Below, piece by piece: positions 1 to 11,000 of a DNA stretch of 64,000 bases. Made by a program: the position numbers and the translations under genes. How positions within the stretch are numbered: position 1 is the stretch's first letter; every line of letters starts with the position of its first letter. The notes beneath the pieces were generated by a model. It was not told the origin of the DNA. It was given only the letters and a program-made list of their open reading frames with translations, and did no database searches. The DNA lies in assembly GCA_964023275.1 (NCBI GenBank), contig OZ029914.1:42325924-42389923 (forward strand). The letters run 5' to 3'. This DNA is from Norana najaformis. Taxonomy: Eukaryota; Annelida; Clitellata; Crassiclitellata; Hormogastridae.

Positions 1-44
1 ATTGCACATCGGTTTACAAGTATTTAAGAACACAAGAATACCTG
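1..44 (+). CDS. Possible 3' end of a stalk exon cut by the window edge (gene 1)
   Basis: A frame open from base 2 reads ...VFKNTRIPG and ends at a GTGGGA donor in phase 1, the same ending (IPG before GTGGGA) as the exon at 2742-2792. The acceptor is outside the window, so this is only suggestive. Confidence 0.3.
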
Positions 45-3000
45 GTGGGAGCATATTTACCATGGTTGAGCTGTTGTGTGGTGGAAAATTTGCTGCTGAC
101 CTTTATTATTCCTTGCCCACCCAACAGTTGATATTTTGTGTTCTGCATTTTGCAGATTAATGACTCCAATTGTTATTTTGCTGCAACTTCATGAACTGAT
201 CCTTGACTGTCCTCTGCATTGACTCTTTGGTATCAACAGATTGTCATTATGCCCAAAATACTTTATCCTAAATATTATCTTTTCAGAATAAATGACACCA
301 GTTTGTTATCTTTAGATTTTGAAACAAAGAGTAGTGGTGATGGAGATTTTGAAACTACATTTCAAGGTACCACCTGTTATTATTATTTAACATTAGCTCA
401 AAATAGCCGCATTACCGCCTGAAATTAGAAAATGTTTTGAAAACATTGACAGATTTTTAAAATTTATGATGAAAACCCTGAGAATTCTTAACTATGATAT
501 ATAACACCATGGTTGCATGCTCAGAGGTCTTAGCTCTTGAGTGCCCTGTTGTCTTCACCTGTCCATCACAATCCAGCCTAAGCATAGGTAGACTGCAGTC
601 TACAGTATTGAGAACATCTGCTTGTCAGGTGTTGCAAATTGGGCACCATTCATTACATGACTAACTGCTCTTTTGTCCTGAGTCTGATTACAAAGCTTCG
701 ATGTAACAGTTACACATGGATATGCTATCTACGATGTCCTCCAATCTTTTGATCTCATCCTGTGATTATGGTCTAATTTTGTTTTGTTTCCTGCATGATA
801 CCAAATAGAAATATGCTATAGTTTGCCGATATTCAGCACCAAAAAATGTCTTATCAGACTAGCATTTGTCTCTGACAAAAACAGTTGGCTCCAGCAGGGG
901 ATTTTCATCCCGTTAAAGTGATTTCCAACATCGTGCTATGCATTGGAGGCTGTTTGATAAGTTTTTAAACATTTAATATTTTAATAATAAATAATGAGTA
1001 TATTCTTTTGTGAAACTGTTAATGTTCTTATTGTACTATTCATACAGATGCTCCTGAGGCAGGTGCAGCTGCTGGTGGTATTTACGTCGAGCCAAACGGT
1101 AAAGTATCTGCTTGAAAAACTTTCACTCATAATAATTAATAATCCATTGCAATATGAAGTTTTTTCTTCAAGAGCTAAATCAGATCCTGAAGAGTTTGTT
1201 TATTGTAATCTAATCTACGGTAATCTAGTGACTCTATAGCACCATTGTCATACAGCATAAATTGATGGTCACTTCAAGTGAAATAGTACTTAGTCAAAAT
1301 CATAATCTGTTGGAGAAGCCTGGTCAAAATCCGATAAGTGATTGGAAACCATGGTGGGTAAACAAGCTGATACAGCCGAGTCTTAAGGTTAGTTAGCTCT
1401 GGATGGCACTGGAGAACTGACAGATTGCACAGAACTGGGCAGTGAGTTCCAAATCTTTGGACCAATCGTCAAGAACGCCAAAGAGCCCAAGACTGTTCTG
1501 TTACGAGGCACCTATCCATTTGTGTGACACAATAGCTGACTGATTTGAGCGTTTTCTTGTGCAACATGAAATGTGCATGTTCAAGCCTCCCTCAATATGG
1601 TTACTGTGTAGGAACCTTGAGCACAATCAGCTGATGATTTGTCATTAGATCATGGTGCATAATAAATACAGAAATAATAGTAATATCCATCAGTGTAACT
1701 TGATGCAATGTATTTTGCATATTTAGCAGAGTCAGAGGTCATTTTCAAGTGAGCAGAGTGCAGCAGAGTTGAAGTGACGTACATGTGTAAAAATGTGTGT
1801 ATCTGTCATTTATTCTGCATCTTTTAAAAACCATGAAAGATGTTGGAACAGGGCTTTCTCCCGGATCTGATATTTGTGATAGTGTAAGATCTGATAAATA
1901 TGAAAGTACTAAATAGTAGTAAGCTTACTTGTTCCAGGTATAATTAAAGTACACTATGGCTTCTTTTCTAAAGAATGATGAAAGCTTTGTACGAATAATG
2001 AATATGCTTTGATTCTGTACATACAAGTAACGTCTTCACTCTTGTGACTCGTCAGACATTCATTTTTTTCTTGCGATAACTCTAATTCTGTTCTTTATGG
2101 AAAGATGATACTGACTTATAGTGTGAAATTATTTGTAGCTGAAGTGAATTCTAAAAATCCAGGTTTGTGTTTACTTTATATTTATATAGGGATTTATGTA
2201 GTGCTTATTTTTAATCTTATAAACGGCAATAGTTTAAACAGCAATAAGGTTCATCTACAAATTTCAGCAAATGTAATAGATAAAATTTGTAACAGATTGC
2301 ACTGAAACTTGGATAAAATTTAAACTGCACATTGTTGTGGATAGCCATAAAATTGAATTTCTATTGAATTTTTGAAGCTACACCAGTGTATAGGCCATCT
2401 TATGACAAGTAATCTCACGCTACGTTTTTGAATATCTTTTGACAGCAGAGGATGCCTGTTCTAGATTGGGAACATGGCATTTCAGTAAAATGATCAAAAG
2501 AGTTGAAACACAAAGTGACCAGTGGTGGACTCCCACAGACTTACTAATGGACTCCCATCCAGAGCTGATAGTTGACACTGTGTGTATAAGCATTTCACTT
2601 TGCTTTCCAATGGAATTAAAGTCGATGTGTTTATAGGATATTTTGCTAGCATCGTATGAATGTTTCATGTTTGAAAGTTTGAGATTTAAGGTATTAATTT
2701 TAAGCTTTACTTACACTGTTGGTGTTTTTATTTTGGTGTAGATGAAGGTCGTGCTGGTGGAAATTTAATTCCGAATCCGAATGAGATTCCTGGTGGGAAA
2801 ACTATCATTACTCTGCTCATATCTTGTTATGTTTTTCTCTACCTAGAACAGTCAATTCTGAAAAATATTTTTGGGTGTAAATTTGTTAAAGCCTTAAGGT
2901 TTTACAAAGTGATACTTTAGGTGACAAATTGCTAATATACAGAAAAAAGAGAGGAAACCAAGGCATTTATGGTAAGGAGTTTCTTGTCAAACTGTAGCCT

Positions 3001-3575
3001 GTTGGAAGATCTTGACCACTTGTTGGTTTGTTCTGATATGATTACACTTTAGGTGAACTATCCTTTGTCATTGGGTCAATGTTGAAAGAATCATGTAATG
3101 ATTACCTTACCTTAGCTCACCTTACCTTACATGTATAAAATTAGAACAAAGATAGAGTATCCTACACTGTTTATATTAAAACAAATAGTATGGTAAATTA
3201 ATGCGTAGCTTATATAAAATCCCCTAAAATATCCTTTGTAATGGTTAGTGCAGTTGACACAACTCAGGAAAAACAGTGATTCCACGAAAACCCTTACTTG
3301 AATTTACTTTCAGCATGTTCATGTTGGAAACTTCTTCACTCAGTGTAGCTCTGCAGAAGTTTGAGTTATGTTATGTGTTTTGGAAATGAAATTGTTATAC
3401 TGTTTGAATGTTCTGTAAATTTTGCAGGTGCACAATCAGGTGTGTATGCATTTGTTTATTTATTTAAACCTTTTCTTAGCAATTTTGTTTTGCAATTAAT
3501 GAAAACTAGATGCACCAAAGTGATGAAATATAAAGCTTCAAAACATATAGTAATTATATAATAATCCGGTCTGCC

Positions 3576-3662
<87 letters not shown>

Positions 3663-4187
3663 GTATATAACTAAATAATTTTCCTACCCTGATTTCTCCG
3701 TTTCTCCTTGTCTTTCTTGTGCTCCAATTTCAAACACCATCCATAGTAGCTGTCTGCAGGTCGTCTACTTGCCTGATCTTTGGATCGGGACTTAAAACCA
3801 AACCTTGTCCCTGAATACTCTAAACCCTTTGAAGGATTATAAAGGCTGGATACTGAAGAGCATCATCCAGCATAACATACACACATGATTTATTTTGGTT
3901 TAGTGGCTTAGCTACTCCAAAAAGCTGATAATTGTGTATTATAATTACAATTAGGCCTATATTATAATTGTAAATTATATTATAATTATAAATATTATGG
4001 TTAAGCTGATAATTATATAGCAGAAAATTATGCTTTTTCTTGTAAACTGACTTTATTTTACATGTGTACAGGTGAATTTGATAAAACTAAAAACACCCAA
4101 AGCACTGCTGGCCACCATGTACGATCCATTTTCCTTGAGCTGTTCCTGCTCGTGTCTGGAGTCCTTTTGACACAGGTCGAACTTTGA
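1..4187 (+). CDS. Gene 1 (3' part): stalk and C-terminal anchor of an IgSF surface protein
   Basis: Only the 3' end of this gene lies in the window. Probable exons are 316-366, 1048-1098, 2742-2792, 3428-3439 and 4072-4187, all beginning after AG, ending before GT and joined in phase 1. A further exon may end at 44. The stalk exons read DFETKSSGDGDFETTFQG, DAPEAGAAAGGIYVEPNG, DEGRAGGNLIPNPNEIPG and GAQSG. The last exon ends in a hydrophobic C-terminus and a TGA stop. The layout matches the 3' ends of genes 2-4, which is the main reason for calling it. No Ig exon is visible here, so its domains lie upstream of the window. The donor at 2793 (GTGGGA) is weak and no clear AATAAA was seen close to the stop. 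Confidence 0.6.
316..366 (+). CDS. Gene 1 stalk mini-exon (acidic)
   Basis: The acceptor is ATCTTTAG and the donor GTACCA. The exon is 51 nt, phase 1 to phase 1, and codes DFETKSSGDGDFETTFQG. It resembles the acidic linker exons of gene 2 (22839-22943 and 24141-24215). The upstream AG at about 287 would give an immediate stop in the phase-1 frame, so the inner acceptor was chosen. Confidence 0.55.
1048..1098 (+). CDS. Gene 1 Ala/Gly stalk mini-exon
   Basis: The acceptor is CATACAG and the donor GTAAAG. The 51-nt symmetric phase-1 exon codes DAPEAGAAAGGIYVEPNG. The GAAAGGI core is shared with gene 2 (25744-25794), and related cores occur at 26699-26746, 40368-40412 and 55341-55388. That recurrence is the best evidence that it is real. 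Confidence 0.7.
2742..2792 (+). CDS. Gene 1 stalk mini-exon
   Basis: The acceptor is GGTGTAG. The 51-nt phase-1 exon codes DEGRAGGNLIPNPNEIPG. It begins DEGRA, as does the gene 2 linker at 22839. The donor GTGGGA is suboptimal. Confidence 0.55.
3428..3439 (+). CDS. Gene 1 12-nt microexon
   Basis: This very short exon (GAQSG once spliced) lies between TTTTGCAG and GTGTGT. The intron start after it (TATGCATTT...) resembles that after the gene 2 mini-exon 27393-27413, which supports homology. Exons this short need special splicing, so confidence is moderate. Confidence 0.45.
3574..3661 (+). repeat. (CTGT)n microsatellite
   Basis: About 22 nearly perfect CTGT units in the intron of gene 1 between the microexon and the last exon. 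Confidence 0.95.
4072..4187 (+). CDS. Gene 1 last exon: hydrophobic C-terminus
   Basis: After a TGTGTACAG acceptor the exon reads GEFDKTKNTQSTAGHHVRS, followed by a hydrophobic run (IFLELFLLVSGVLL), then TQVEL and TGA. A polar spacer with small residues followed by about 14 hydrophobic residues at the extreme C-terminus fits a GPI-anchor signal or a minimal membrane anchor. Unlike genes 2-4 it has no cysteine before the hydrophobic run. Confidence 0.65.
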
Positions 4188-6224
4188 ACCCAGTGCCTTA
4201 AGCAATAAGGCAAAATTTATGACATAGGACATTTGCTAATATAAAAAATTCTGAATTATATATGTTGCATTGTTTACGACTCGTCTGTTATATTTTTCTA
4301 GATGTTCATTTCTACAGTTTTTAGGTCCATAAACTGAGTAGATTTAGCATGTCTTTCGTAATGTAAACAGTAGGTCTAACATCTGGACGGCATTTAAATG
4401 TTCAATTTTAAAAGCAATGCATTTGCTAAAAACTTGAGTTACTATCTTGTCATAGAGTAATGTGCGTGAATTTAGGCCATGGGCTGTCAAAATTAAACAG
4501 CATTCGACTTTTCTGAAAGTATAAATTAGTAAATACTGGACAGCATGTATATTTTGAAAGGCACTTTATAAAACGCTGATGTTTAGTTTAAAATTTTGCT
4601 AATCTTTGGTAATAATTTGAACTATATCTTGTCAGCGAATGTTGCAGGTGAATCTACAACACACATGTAGTATATATTAAAACATTTAAAATAATGTTTA
4701 ATTTCTTTATTACTACAGAGATTTAACCACTAAGCTTGTGCAAATACTGAATCCTAATATTAAAGTACAGTACGAATGTGACGCCCAAATTAAATGCTAA
4801 CGTACGTGTTTTTCTATAGCGACCGTATGGCCTCGACCCAGCACATTTTTTAATGAATTTATCCGGTGAGATACTTCACAACCGCTGCCCGTTCTTCGTT
4901 AATCGTGGTCCGACAGAGTTTGCGATATTGAAACTAACCTCTTTAAGTCCTATAGTAAATAGCTTGAGACATGCGTTTGGACGCACCTTGGGTGCATAGG
5001 CCTATCGTGGGGACAGCCATGAGCGTCTGTCAAATCACAATATAGCCGACCCTTGGAGATATTCTCTCACTAGCCTAATCCGTGGCTTGAATTCCCACAT
5101 ACGACCTAGAGCGCACTTGAAAATTCGAATGGTTGATTCTCCACTGTGGGAATATATTGCTGTATAATGGTCCAAGTGCACGGCGCCACAACTTTTCGCG
5201 CGGATTACGTGACGCTTGGACTCGGCCGTTGGAGTACCAGCGGTTTTGGCGTGGTGCTGCAGCACATTCTACACTTGCTTACAAACCCTGGTTTTCACTT
5301 AATCTGATAGAATCTGATTTACACTTAATCTCATACGAAGTAGAAGGCAAAACGGAAGAAAAACCCGGAAGGAAACGACTACGACAGGAATGGTTGATTT
5401 CAAAGATAGTTAGTGTGCAGAAATGTCAGTGTAGGCCTGTTTTTATCTAATCTAATCTAATGTGATGATTCTATAGCGCCGTTATAATGCCCAAGGCATC
5501 AGTCGATGGTCGCTTCAAGTGAAATCGTATCTAAAATCATAATCCATGGGCGAAGCCAGGTTGAGTTCCTATAAGTCAGAGAAACCAGAAGATAGGCAAC
5601 GATGGATAGCCTGCATAGGTTAACTGTTTAGCGAAATGAACCTTGAAGTTTCTTAGATGCTGCGCTTAAATTAAGTGTGTTGTATTATGCCTTTAATTAA
5701 TTATAGGTTTCAAGCTCACACTGAAGAGTGTGCCGAATTCTTCAGTACTAGCTTGTATAATTAGGCCTACTGTTAATTAATTATTCAGTAAGGCCTGCTT
5801 TTTTTACCAGTTTCTCAGTTGCGGTTATATATAGAAAAAAGTGAGAGCTTATATCTGAATGGTTTCAGACCTATTTGGATAAATATTACCAATTACCTAA
5901 AGTCCTAGAAAAAGGTTATATAAACATCTGTAGACCTTTTCATCTTAACCTGCTAATGAGACCAATATGGCTTAGGCGATAACCAGTTTACTAAAATGGA
6001 TATTCCGACTACTAGTGATGAAATAACTGGGATCTTTTTCTACCTTTTTGGCCTTGATAAAACAAAATCATGCTGTCGTCGTCATCATCATCGTCATCAT
6101 CCTCAGCATCATTGGTTCCTCATGCCAGCCAGTTGGTGGCGATAGTTGCGAATAAATTATCTCCATTTTTTCGGTCTTTGGTCAAGTCCAGTGCTCCGCT
6201 CCTGTTCAGTCCACGTCTCGTTAT

Positions 6225-6365
6225 ATCTTGGTTTATTTTGTCTATCCGTTGTAGTCGTAATCGTAATCTCGAGATTTCTACAGCGCCCAACGAAAGCGAA
6301 GTCGCGGGAACCAGCTTATTCACAGGCGCTGAGTCAAAACAAAATCGATAGGCAAAAGGGTTCGG
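6225..6365 (+). repeat. Interspersed repeat family R1, copy 1
   Basis: A block containing AATCGTAATCTCGAGATTTC, then CGGGAACCAGCTTATTCACA and AAAACAAAATCGATAGGCAAA. Related blocks occur at 31705-31830, 59040-59215, 60565-60650 and 60840-60945, and inverted at 21535-21760. It is probably a degraded SINE or a non-autonomous element. Confidence 0.6.
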
Positions 6366-6506
6366 TTCCAGTCGTGGTCTTCCTTTGATTCTCTTTCCTT
6401 CGAATTTCGCATATAGTGCACAGTGGATTTTATCAACTGGCATTCTTTCCACACGGTCAAACCATCGGAGCTTTAGCTTAACGACTTTGTTAATGTTGTT
6501 CATCAT
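6360..6506 (-). mobile_element. LINE reverse-transcriptase C-terminal remnant
   Basis: On the minus strand an open frame contains KLKLRWFDRVERMPVDK and GKRIKGRPRL. Both are typical of the degenerate C-terminal end of non-LTR retrotransposon ORF2 proteins (the LRWxGHVxRMP and GxRxxGRPxxRW patterns). It is truncated on both sides and runs into another repeat, so it is a dead fragment. Confidence 0.5.
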
Positions 6507-7040
6507 TTCTAATTAGTAATGAAATTCCTAGTCTATGGCAAAATAATAGGATGTCGACCTATTTGCTTCTTGTATAAAACCAAGGAAGTGACGTAAACAG
6601 TGGTTCATGACGTAAATCTCACAATGATGTTATCGTTTGTTACAGTAAACAATTATTAAATTTTCTTTTCTCACTGTTTTAATCTGCGGTAATCAAGCCA
6701 ACTTTCTCGAAGCTCTTTCTTTGGATTTAATTTCAATTTTGCGGTTTGTTGCCGACATTGCTTCAAACATCCAAGTAGGCCTAACCGTTGCTTTTGAGTT
6801 TTAGCGTTTCTGTTACCTATTACAAAACCGCAACCGAAAACTCTGTTTAGATATATTTCGGTAGATTGCAATCCTGACTCTTCCACTTCGTATCTTCCTA
6901 GTGCTTCAATTCCAAACAACACTGCATCTTAGAAGTAGTCTGTGTACCTGCCAGACCTTTGGAATTTGAATCAGTTTTGACCCGAAACAGATCCTAACTC
7001 TGCCTGACTTATCGATGTAGATTTTAGCTAAACGCCTAGA

Positions 7041-7190
7041 ATAAGATGGCCTCCATGATTTAGATTTTCGGGCGTTGAAAATATACAGGGTTTGCAGTTA
7101 TGATTATGATTAAGATTTCAAACATAGCTGATCCTACCACATAGAGTCATTCGCCGAAAAGTATCAAATACGCGAGTGAATGCCCTACCC
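7041..7190 (+). repeat. Interspersed repeat family R2, forward copy
   Basis: This 150-bp block (AAGATGGCCTCCATGATTTA to CGCGAGTGAATGCCCTA) is nearly the reverse complement of 17168-17316, inside gene 2. The two copies look over 90% identical by eye, so this is a fairly recent mobile repeat. Confidence 0.8.
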
Positions 7191-7922
7191 ATAACCTATC
7201 TAAGCTTAGCCTAGTAAAAATAATATTTTATGTATAATTATATTCATCCACATCTAGTGGCGTAGCTTCAAATTTCTGGCTCCAACAGATTACTCAAATG
7301 GTCCCTCTGGGGCCTGTTCGCGTACTTTGTCTAGCTTTAAGCGGGGCATTTTCGGACCCAAGCCCCCGCAGTTGCGGACCTATAGTTACGCTACTGAACA
7401 TATCTGAATACGTATAGGCCTGCATACCGAAGTCGTTTTGAATGCGACTTATCCAGGATGTACAGGCCAGCTTGGGTATTTCTGCTAAAAATCTGTCGTT
7501 CATTCGTTATTTTTCGGTTCATATTTTAGCCTACTTCCACTGCCTGACATATTAAGAAATCGTCGGGTAGTTTAGGGTGATTGATTCACTCAGGTGTCGG
7601 TTCTTTAAACTTTGGCTTGGCGTTCGGTGTGCTTTCAGAGGCAGGACATTTTTAAAAAGCCATATATCTGGCACCATACTATCATTGCAAATCCATAAAT
7701 CTTAGAATTTAGTGAAAGTTTTGTGTAAATTGTGTAAAATTATGCAAGAACTGTCATCACAATTACAGATATCAGTAATGCCACTGCACAATAAAACTTC
7801 ACACTTCGGAGTGCCATGAGCAGAAAGGCTAAAGAAAGTCTATTACTAATTCGAAATTATTCCCTCATGCATTAGATGCATATGTTGTAGGTGGCGCTGA
7901 GAGTGGATAAGAAAACTAGAAG

Positions 7923-7930
7923 TATAAAAA
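7923..7930 (+). promoter_or_regulatory. TATA-like motif just upstream of the gene 2 start codon
   Basis: TATAAAAA lies 8 bases before the ATG at 7938. If it were the functional TATA box, transcription would begin downstream of that ATG. It is therefore either not the promoter or drives a shorter transcript. Genes 3-5 have no TATA box in this place. Confidence 0.2.
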
Positions 7931-7937
7931 GCCAGTA

Positions 7938-8001
7938 ATGCAGACAACTCTTACAGCCTTACTATTTACAGGGCTGCTGTATCTGACATGTCTGCCACAT
8001 G
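7938..8001 (+). CDS. Gene 2 signal-peptide exon
   Basis: It begins MQTTLTALLFTGLLYL and ends CLPH plus the first base of a Gly codon before GTAAGC. A short polar start followed by a hydrophobic core is typical of a secretory signal. The LP.G ending recurs in genes 3, 4 and 5. Confidence 0.8.
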
Positions 8002-11000
8002 GTAAGCTAAAGAAATGCATTTATCTCATGGTTAAATTCAATCGCGAGCGCTTCTGTTTGCTAAGACCCTGTTAGTAATGGTTTTTCAATTATGTTGAGC
8101 AGTTTGCTTTGAATTAAACAGCTATTAGTTATTTACAACAGCAGAACAACGTGATTAGGGCCTAACTTATTCTTATTTAGGCCTATGTGCATGTGTAGAC
8201 GTCTTTTCCTACTACGAAAATACTGTCTCAACTACGCTTGTTTTTTAAATAAATTTTTATGTCCTGATTCTTGGAGGATATCAACTTAATTAAAACAATC
8301 GCTGTTTAAGGCTTTCGGAAGTGAAAACAGATTTCACTGTATAGCTAAACCATTTATGTTTATTAATTTTATATCTTATTACCTAAAACGTTTAGACCGA
8401 GAAAGTAATTCAATGTAAAGCATGGCAGCCGATTGGTTGAGAGCGCGCCTTGTAACGTGAAGTGTGCAGGTTTTTAGGTACCTTAGAGTCTCTCAAGACT
8501 GCTAGCTTAGTGTATAGAGAACTAGGAGATCAGAAAATTAAAGTTAATTTAGATACTAGATTTAAACGAAATAAGTGTACGCAAGACTAAGGATCTATTT
8601 GTCACAAATTCACCTACTGAATTTTGCAAGCTGGTGTCCATATTCTATATCCGAATCAATTAAAATTGTAATAAAATAGTTTGAGACATGCGTATGAACG
8701 CATATTTTGAATGCCTTTGGTGCGCCATTTCTTGCAAACGAAAACATTTGCGATGGAGTGTGTTACCAGGCTATTGTCATGTTTGTCAATGCTTGTTGTG
8801 AATGACCATTGTCGTATGCGCGCTTCAGTGAGTAGATAGCCTTTATTACTACTGCTGGACTTTATTAATTCTGTATTTATTAAGCGCTACTATCTAATGA
8901 ATACGCATCAATCTATTGCTCTGAGCACTTGTGAGTGAAGGACTTGCTCAAGGTCCCTGCAAGGTGCTCTGAGCACTTGTGAGTGAAGGACTTGCTCAAG
9001 GTCCCTGCAAGGTGCTCTGAGCACTTGTGAGTGAAGGACTTGCGCAAGGTCCCTGCAAGGTGCTCTGAGCACTTGTGAGTGAAGGACTTGCGCAAGGTCC
9101 CTGCAAGGTAATCGTCTCAGAGGAGGCTCAAACCCATACTCTCCGCGTTACACGCTGAGCGCTTTAACCAATCGGCCACCGTGACTCGCCTATGCTGACT
9201 GCCGTTGATAGATGCATGCAATAAATGTGCAGATAATTTACCGCTTCTAAACTTACATTGCGTGACGTTTTTAGGTTTATCGGAACCTGAAGAACATGAA
9301 TCAGGTAATCTAGAATTTTAGTCCCACGTGGAACATATCGTTATTATCAACATTGTCGTTGGGATGGAGTTCATGCGAATTTAATTATTATGATAATTGT
9401 GATGAAAACGTCGCCTTCATAAATGCCGTCATTGGGATGCAGCCCATCCATATATAATCATCACGATCATAATGATCTAAAACATCGTCATAATGATCTA
9501 AAACATCGTCATAATGATCTAAAACATTGTCATAATGATCTAAAACATCGTCATAATGATCTAAAACATCGTCATAATGATCTAAAACATTATCATAATG
9601 ATCTAAAACATCGTCATAATGATCTAAGACATCGTCATAATGATCTAAAACATCGTCATCGGTGACAGATTTGTTTTCATTGTCATCGACCTAAAATTGT
9701 GTCTGATATCTTGATCAGAAATAGTGAAGTATGATTTTCGCCATTAAAACAAGCAGTGTCTTTTCGCAGCTAAATGTCAATAATTTGACACGTATATGGC
9801 AATAATCCGACTCAGGACAACTGCAGAAACATGTCTCATAGAGTTTTAAACTTACAAGCAATATAGTTTTAAATCTTTACCATTTCATCTCATCTTATGT
9901 CATTGCACAATGTAGTTCACGCTATTATAACCATCTGCCATATTTTAGTTAATGTTGACTATACAGATTTTTCACAATTAACCGACATAATGCTGGATCT
10001 ACTTAAACTTTTAATTAAGAATTGGCATTATTAAGACTTTGATTGAGAGCTGCATGTGTGTTTATGTTTTAACTGCAACAATTTGAATCATAGGTACTTT
10101 TCGCATGGAAGACTATACCCATTGGCTGGTTAATCGTACAATTAACTTGGTCAACTACGTCGCAGAGGTTGGAACAGATGTAGTTATCCTGTCACCAATG
10201 ACACCTACTCCAACCGACGCCCGTTGGTTTAGCCTAAATATCAACGGCGAACTACCACCTCCTGTCGGCAAAGAAGAAGGTCGCGTCCGTTCCTCTTACT
10301 TGGATAAGTTTCAGGAGACTTATAACACTTCTTGGCACAATGTCTTTAAGTTTGATCAACTGATTCGATGGCTGAGGATTCGGAAGGTTCAGCACGGTTA
10401 CGCTGATTTATTTAGAGTGTTTATTGGAGAGAATGGAACGGGAGACACTGCCTATAGACGAAGCTTTGACGTGGCTTTCACTCTCATGACTTTCGGTAAG
10501 AATTTCTAAGAAGTAGATTTATTAACCAATTTGCAAAAATTATAGTGTTAATAGATCTGCCTCGCCTGAGCAACATTTATGCAAATTGCAAAGAATTATG
10601 GTCGAGTTCGACGGGTTGAACTAGACCATAAATCTTGCAATGTTTAAGTCACTTACTCAAACGCCATTTATGTATTATTACCAATACGAAAAGTAACTAC
10701 GAAACGTAAAAATGGTTAAGAAAGAAAAATATTAATTAAAACTGACAACAGAAATGTTCAAAACATGTATAATAACAAAACAGTTGAATGACCTGTAACT
10801 TAAAATCCAATTTCGAGACTCCTAAAGTGACTGATTTCAAGACTGGCAATTGTCTCTGACATTGCCCATTGAAGTCCTTGTGCACTGGAAGTTTAGGAGT
10901 GCCACATACACACATAGCAAGTAGGCTTTAGGAGTGCCACATACACACATAGCAAGTAGGCTTTAGGAGTGCCACATACACACATAGCAAGTAGGCTTTA

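Larger units (their letters stand above)
4188..7937. other. Region between gene 1 and gene 2
   Basis: No host gene was recognised in these 3.7 kb. It holds a repeat copy at 5460-5560, a second repeat family at 6225-6365, a LINE remnant on the minus strand at 6360-6506, a repeat at 7041-7190 with an inverted copy inside gene 2, and two TGACGTAA motifs near 6.6 kb. A 105-aa open frame at 5133-5450 has no recognisable features. The promoter of gene 2 should lie at the 3' end of this stretch. Confidence 0.6.

Noticed and set aside
5133..5450. 105-aa open frame between genes 1 and 2
   Set aside because: No signal peptide, domain or conserved counterpart, and single-frame openness of this length is expected by chance or from repeats.
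6070..6351. Ser-rich open frame with a possible signal-like stretch
   Set aside because: The Ser run is a CATCAT-type repeat and the rest is the R1 interspersed repeat.
7923..7930. TATA box as the gene 2 promoter
   Set aside because: It is only 8 bases before the start codon, too close for a normal TATA-driven start upstream of this ATG.
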